Below are positions 59,601 to 64,000 of a stretch of 64,000 nt of DNA, piece by piece (position 1 is the first letter of the stretch; every line of letters starts with the position of its first letter). Where the stretch lies: assembly GCA_026873275.1 (NCBI GenBank), contig JANTUC010000013.1, positions 1,302,001 through 1,366,000 on the forward strand, in the 5' to 3' direction. The notes under the pieces are model-generated. The model made no database searches and was not told where the DNA came from. It saw only the letters and a program-made list of their open reading frames with translations. The position numbers and the translations under genes are program-made. Origin of the DNA: Pseudopithomyces maydicus (Eukaryota; Ascomycota; Dothideomycetes; Pleosporales; Didymosphaeriaceae).

Positions 59601-61600
59601 TAATCTTCCTCCTTATTAAAGTAGATAATAATATTATCTAGGTATACTATAGTATACTCTCCTAGGTATTCTCTTAGTATAGTATTAATTTATTATTAGA
59701 AAACCGCTGGCGCATTAGATAATCTAAAAGATATAACTAAGTATTTAAAGAGTCTAAATTTAGTTCTAAATATTATTTTTTATTTCTTACTTTCTTTTAT
59801 TCTAATCTAATAATATATATTTTTTATATTTAGTTTAGTAAAGATCTTAGCTAACTTTAGTTTATTTTATAATTTATTAATTCTAGGCAGAGGGTATTAA
59901 TCCTTAATAATTATATTATTTATTTTCCAAAAATATATATAGAAATAGAGTTCTAGGTCATCCTTTTTATTAGTAAAGGTTACTTTATATACCGCCAATA
60001 AATAAGAAGGCCAGATGTACTTTTTTCTAAGTTTATTTTAATATACTTTTTAATAATATCCCCTTTTACTTCCGTTGTCTTATAGACCCTACTCTAGATT
60101 AGTTATTTTTCTAGTTTAAGGTTAATTTTATAATCCTATTTTATATATTTAGGTAGATACTCTTCTAGTTTATAAAATATCTTTTTATATTCGCGATAGT
60201 TTTTAGGGATTTATTACTTATTCTTAGTAGACGCAGCTAATCTTTTTAAGTACTTAATTATTTTAGTGTCCTACTAGATAATTAAATTAACTTAATTTAA
60301 TTATAGTATTTTTAAAATTATTTTCTATTAGTTGTCGATCGCTGCTAAGTCTATTACTAGATTATTAATAATTAATCTATTTATAGTAAAGGTTCCTAGT
60401 TTCGTTTTAAGGTGTATTTATTCTGTAAATAGGAGTTCTTCTATATTATATAGAGTTTATTTTTTTATTTTATCTATATACGGGAGCTTTTACTACTTTA
60501 TAAATTTTTTTAAAATAAAATTTCTAGTTGCTCTACTATTAATTATTACTTTAATAAGTTATTTATAATACTTCGCTTAGATTATTATATATAGTTTTTA
60601 TATCCTTTTAAGGGCTTCCTTCCCTTTAGGCTAGTATTTTATTTAGATTTTCTTATTTATATATTTTAGACACTTGTTTTTTAGATACTTATATTATTAT
60701 TATTTTATAATATATTCTATTAGTAGTAGTAGGCCTAGTTTTATAATAAGGTCTTTACTATATTTCTTAGATAGGTGTTATCTATAGACGTCTTCCTAAA
60801 GGATTATATTTATATATAAGTTCTTAGCTACTTATACTAAGTATACCTAATATTTCTTTTTAAATTCTTAATATATTAAATATTCTAGTATAATATATAA
60901 TATCTATACTAGCTTGTGGTGTGCGGGATAAGTTAGAGATATATAAGAATTATTATTTTAAATTTTCTAGATTCCTTTAGTTTTCTATTTATTAGAGATT
61001 AGTATTAATATTTTATTAGAATTCTAAGCGTGTGTGCTTCGTCCACCTATTTTACTTTATTTATTACTATCTTCTATTTATCGGCTATAGGCATCCTATT
61101 AACTAGAATTATATTTTATTCTACTTAATAAGTAAAGTAGGTAAATTTAGTATTTTATAGGTATTTTATCTTCCAGTCCTTATATATTTTATATATAGAC
61201 TTTAGTAATAATCCCTTCTTATAAAACTTCTATTCTCTAATTATCCTTTTTATTTTAGAGAAATATACTAGTATAGCTGTTTCTTAAGCTAGTTCTATAA
61301 ATTAGAGAAACTCTATTTTCCTAAACCTTATATTCTTTATTAGGAATACTAGTTTTTTTTAAATAAGTAATAAGGAAAAGGGTTCTTTATTCCTAAATAT
61401 TAATTAGGGGAGTATATTTATAAATTTATTAAATTTACTTTCTAGCTTCTTTTTTAAGTTACTTCTTAATTCTTCCTCTAAATTACTTATTAGTATCTTA
61501 GGGGTTTCTAGGATTTATATATTTTATTCTTTTATTAACTATTAAAGTATTTTTTTTATAGCGGCTAGCTTCTCTCTAGACTAATATTCTATATCCTTTT
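56616..61600 (-). pseudogene. Pol of element D, degraded
   Basis: Read on the minus strand. RT is clearest at about 59750-59480: SNAPAVF, then REYLGEYTIVYLDN at the catalytic box (59644-59633, last Asp turned to Asn by RIP), then the YLKYI..VL region and KLNIKPTK. RNase H and integrase should lie to the left (lower coordinates); I see plausible but unconfirmed fragments. Protease lies between this and gag. A 78-codon plus-strand frame at 60332 inside this region is chance. Confidence 0.78.
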
Positions 61601-62780
61601 TACTTTTTATATAGCTAATATATATATTATCTAAGTATTTAGCCTAATATAAGGCTTAATACTCTTTACTATTAGTTAGTTTCTTTTTTTATTTATTAAA
61701 TTTATTCTTAGTATCCTTTCTTAGATCTTTATTAGCAGAATCTTAGTTCCTATTTAGATAGTTTTTAGCTATATAACCTTTCTTGCTATAGCTAAAATAG
61801 ACGCCTTTTTTATACTGCCTATTTTTTTTAGCGTCCTTTTTCTATAATTTCTTACCTTCTTTATTAGTATCTAATATTATAAAATCTTTATAATTATAAT
61901 TCTTCTTAGTATAGCTATTCGCTCTATGCCTATTCCCTCCTTTATTATTTTATTTTTAAAGGAATAATTTATTATTAATCTAGACTACTTATTTAATTAG
62001 GACTAATAAAGTTGTCGGCTTCTCTATTCTAATTATTTTATATAAGATATCTAATTTAAGTCCTTTATAAAACTTAGTTATTAGACCTTATTCCCTCTAG
62101 TCCTAGATTTTATTAGCTAACTATTTAAACGCTAATATATAAGTTACTATAGATTTAATTTATTATAGCTTTAGTAGCTTTTATTCCGCTATATATTCTA
62201 TATTAATATTATTAAACGTCCTTTTAAGTTTCTATATAAAGTAGTTATAATCGCTAAAAATTAATATAGTTTTAGTTTTTTAGTTATTTATATTGTTATT
62301 TTAATAGTCTATTAGGTAGCTATTAAACTAATCTATTATTTTTCCAATAAAATAAGTGGCGATATAAGTAACTTTTAACTTATTATTTTCTAAGTAGCCT
62401 TAGTTAAGGTTAATATATAAGGCTATACTAGCTAGGAATCCCCTTAACTTATTTTTAATTCTATTAAACTTCTTAAGCTTAGCCAGTTTTAATAGTTAAT
62501 TAATTATTTAAAGTTCTATTTTTTTAATTTACTTTTTTAAAATATTATTAGCTCCTTCTTCCTTTTCTACTAACAGCGCCTTAATTTACTTATATAATTA
62601 TTTATATACTTCTTTCTGCGTATTCCTTTCCTTATTTAAGAATATAATATATTTTTTTATCTAGATCTAATCTATAGAGTTTAATAAACTAAATATAATA
62701 GGCGCTAAGATAATTAGGGCTATTATTAATTATAACTTAGTATATATTAATAGTATGTCCTTAGAACACAATTATTAAGA
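61601..62780 (-). pseudogene. Gag of element D, degraded
   Basis: On the minus strand near 61800-61740 the codons read YFSYSKKGYIAKNYLNR, the RIP form of a CFxCGKxGHIAxxC knuckle in which all three Cys and the His have become Tyr. Upstream is the Gag core region without certain motifs. Confidence 0.68.
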
Positions 62781-63277
62781 TATTATAAGATACACTCTAT
62801 AGTCTTATAGACTTAGGGTGTGCTTATTAGAGGTATAGTAAGTTAAAAAGAGTAGATAAGTAAGTATAAGTTATATAAGTTAAATGTTAATTAATATAAT
62901 AAGATTATTATTACTAAATATTTAATAGTAATCTTTACTGCAGAAGTAAGGGACAGTAGAATTAAATTAAAAATTAATAATAAAAACTATTTAAAGTAGG
63001 TAGCCACTATTATATACTTAGGGGTATAAGCTAGCTCTATAGTTCTATTATACAGAGCCTATAAAGCTAGGCTTTATAAACTCTATATTATAGAGCCTAT
63101 AAAGCCTAGTTACGTAACCTTTTTTATATATCTATATTATACTTAGCGTCCAACCTATAATTATAATTTAGTAGGTTATTATAGTAAATATAATTACTGC
63201 TTATATTTCCTCCCTACTAGTCCTTATCACCCTTATTATAATTCCTATATTTCGGTTGCAGCGTAGCAGCCGTAACA
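62781..63277 (-). repeat. LTR of element D (5' LTR by transcription)
   Basis: 497 bp. On the plus strand it ends GCAGCCGTAACA (preserved); the other LTR has the RIP form at the matching place (GCTATAATA). It is followed by GATAA. Confidence 0.9.
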
Positions 63278-63282
63278 GATAA

Positions 63283-63438
63283 GTTATATCTCTTATATAT
63301 TAAGAATTATAGGAGAATTATATTATATATATAAAAATTAGTAAAAAAGAAATTAGTTTATATTAATAGAAAAAGCTACTATTTAAAGTAAATAAAAAGA
63401 ATTCTTTTTTAAATGCCACTTATAGAGGCTATAATAAT
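63283..63438. other. Degraded DNA between element D and the solo LTR
   Basis: Should continue element B beyond the D insertion, but no motif can be read. The last five bases (ATAAT) are the target duplication of the solo LTR. Confidence 0.45.
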
Positions 63439-63634
63439 TATTAGAGGATAGATAAGCTGTATAATATAGATTTTAGAGATTAAGTATGTGTGGAAAGGTT
63501 AATTATTTAATATATAAGAAAACCAGCTTTAAAAGCTAAATATATAGTTCATTTTAGAGCTGTAGTTCTACTACTCTACGAGCTTATAAGCTTTATTTAT
63601 AAGCTTTTTAGATGGATGTCTATCTCTTGCAACA
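63439..63634 (-). mobile_element. Solo LTR of the copia family
   Basis: 196 bp, reverse complement of the copia LTRs, starting TGTTGCAAGAGATAGACATC on the minus strand. It is flanked by a perfect ATAAT duplication (63434-63438, 63635-63639), so it is a separate insertion whose internal part was lost by LTR-LTR recombination. Confidence 0.9.
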
Positions 63635-63639
63635 ATAAT

Positions 63640-64000
63640 TATATTAACTTATTAAGCCTTATAATTGCTATTTTAAGTGCTTAAAAGAACTAAAAAGGCA
63701 TTAAATATATTAAAAAGTATTAAATAATACTATTAAGTATTAGAAGAGAGCCAACTTAAAACTAATTATAATTATTAAAAAATAATTCCTTCTATTATCT
63801 CTTATTATTTAAAATAGAATAAATTCCCCACTTACTACGCTTATAAGTACTAAAATATATATTAAATTATATAACTTTATTATTCTTAGAACCCTACTAA
63901 AAATTATTAATAGAAATAAATACTTAAAAAATTTTAATAGTCTAAAGATCCTTCCTTCTTTTAATTAAGTAGTTAAAAATCCTTAAACTAAATTTTTTAA
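63640..64000. other. AT-rich degraded end of window
   Basis: No motif recognised; no open frame of note. Confidence 0.4.

Larger units (their letters stand above)
56106..63277 (-). mobile_element. Complete Ty3/gypsy element D on the minus strand, RIP-degraded
   Basis: Two 497-bp LTRs (56106-56602 and 62781-63277) and a perfect GATAA duplication (56101-56105, 63278-63282) bound 7,172 bp. On the minus strand a polypurine tract AGAAGGGGGATAG (56615-56603) precedes the LTR, giving minus orientation. Gag is at the right and pol at the left. Confidence 0.92.

Noticed and set aside
60332..60568. 78-codon plus-strand frame
   Set aside because: It lies antisense inside the degraded pol of element D; GC-poor and motif-free.
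1..64000. CRISPR arrays, rRNA, tRNA or host genes
   Set aside because: No regular short direct repeats with unique spacers, no recognisable RNA gene, and every readable protein is transposon-derived.

Overview
This window is a transposon graveyard from a filamentous ascomycete (Pezizomycotina) with AT-rich isochores. Nearly all of it is extremely AT-rich and dominated by TpA. CpA/TpG is scarce, which is the signature of repeat-induced point mutation (RIP). RIP makes TAA/TAG stops and also turns ATG into ATA, so almost no open frames survive outside one GC-balanced island. I see no host gene, tRNA, rRNA or CRISPR array. The organism call rests on the RIP pattern, the Tc1, Ty3/gypsy and Ty1/copia families, and short introns with TACTAA-like branch sites.

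Layout. 1-5902 and about 12543-18443 are two colinear diverged copies of one repeat of at least 5.9 kb, class unknown. 19812-21881 is a 2,066-bp Tc1-type DNA transposon with 29-bp TIRs, a TA duplication and a decayed minus-strand transposase with two recognisable introns. From about 24.6 kb to at least 56.1 kb runs one plus-strand Ty3/gypsy element (B), cut into pieces by later insertions. Element C is a second gypsy (26758 to about 43264) that splits B's reverse transcriptase. Inside C sit a poly(A)-tailed retroelement (29031-30190) and an intact chromovirus (35300-42693). Further right, B carries a second poly(A)-tailed copy (45884-47020), a complete RIP-mutated Ty1/copia element (47898-55427), and a minus-strand gypsy element D (56106-63277). 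A solo copia LTR (63439-63634) follows. Target-site duplications (TSDs) are readable for every one of these insertions, so their order can be reconstructed.

The living element is the chromovirus. Its two 622-bp LTRs look identical, it has a perfect CTTAT duplication, and it shows no RIP. Gag (649 aa) has two CCHC knuckles followed by an unusual array of about six Cx3-4CxxH motifs. Its stop codon directly follows a canonical GGGAAAC slippery heptamer, backed by a predicted H-type pseudoknot. A -1 frameshift would therefore make Gag-Pol, with protease (DPG at the active site), RT, RNase H, integrase, GPY/F module and chromodomain. The sequence after the LTR is not tRNA-like. It pairs over 8 nt with the predicted 5' end of the mRNA, suggesting Tf1-type self-priming.

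Most striking is an antisense gene at 41916-41314 opposite the Pol tail. It has its own TATA box, a pyrimidine-rich start region and a good ATG context. Its 200-aa product looks like a small transcription factor: basic N-terminus, Zn2Cys6-like six-cysteine cluster, coiled coil, and an acidic Ser/Asp/Phe-rich C-terminus. Together the slippery signal, self-primer, Gag array and antisense regulator-like gene are the best candidates for something new here.
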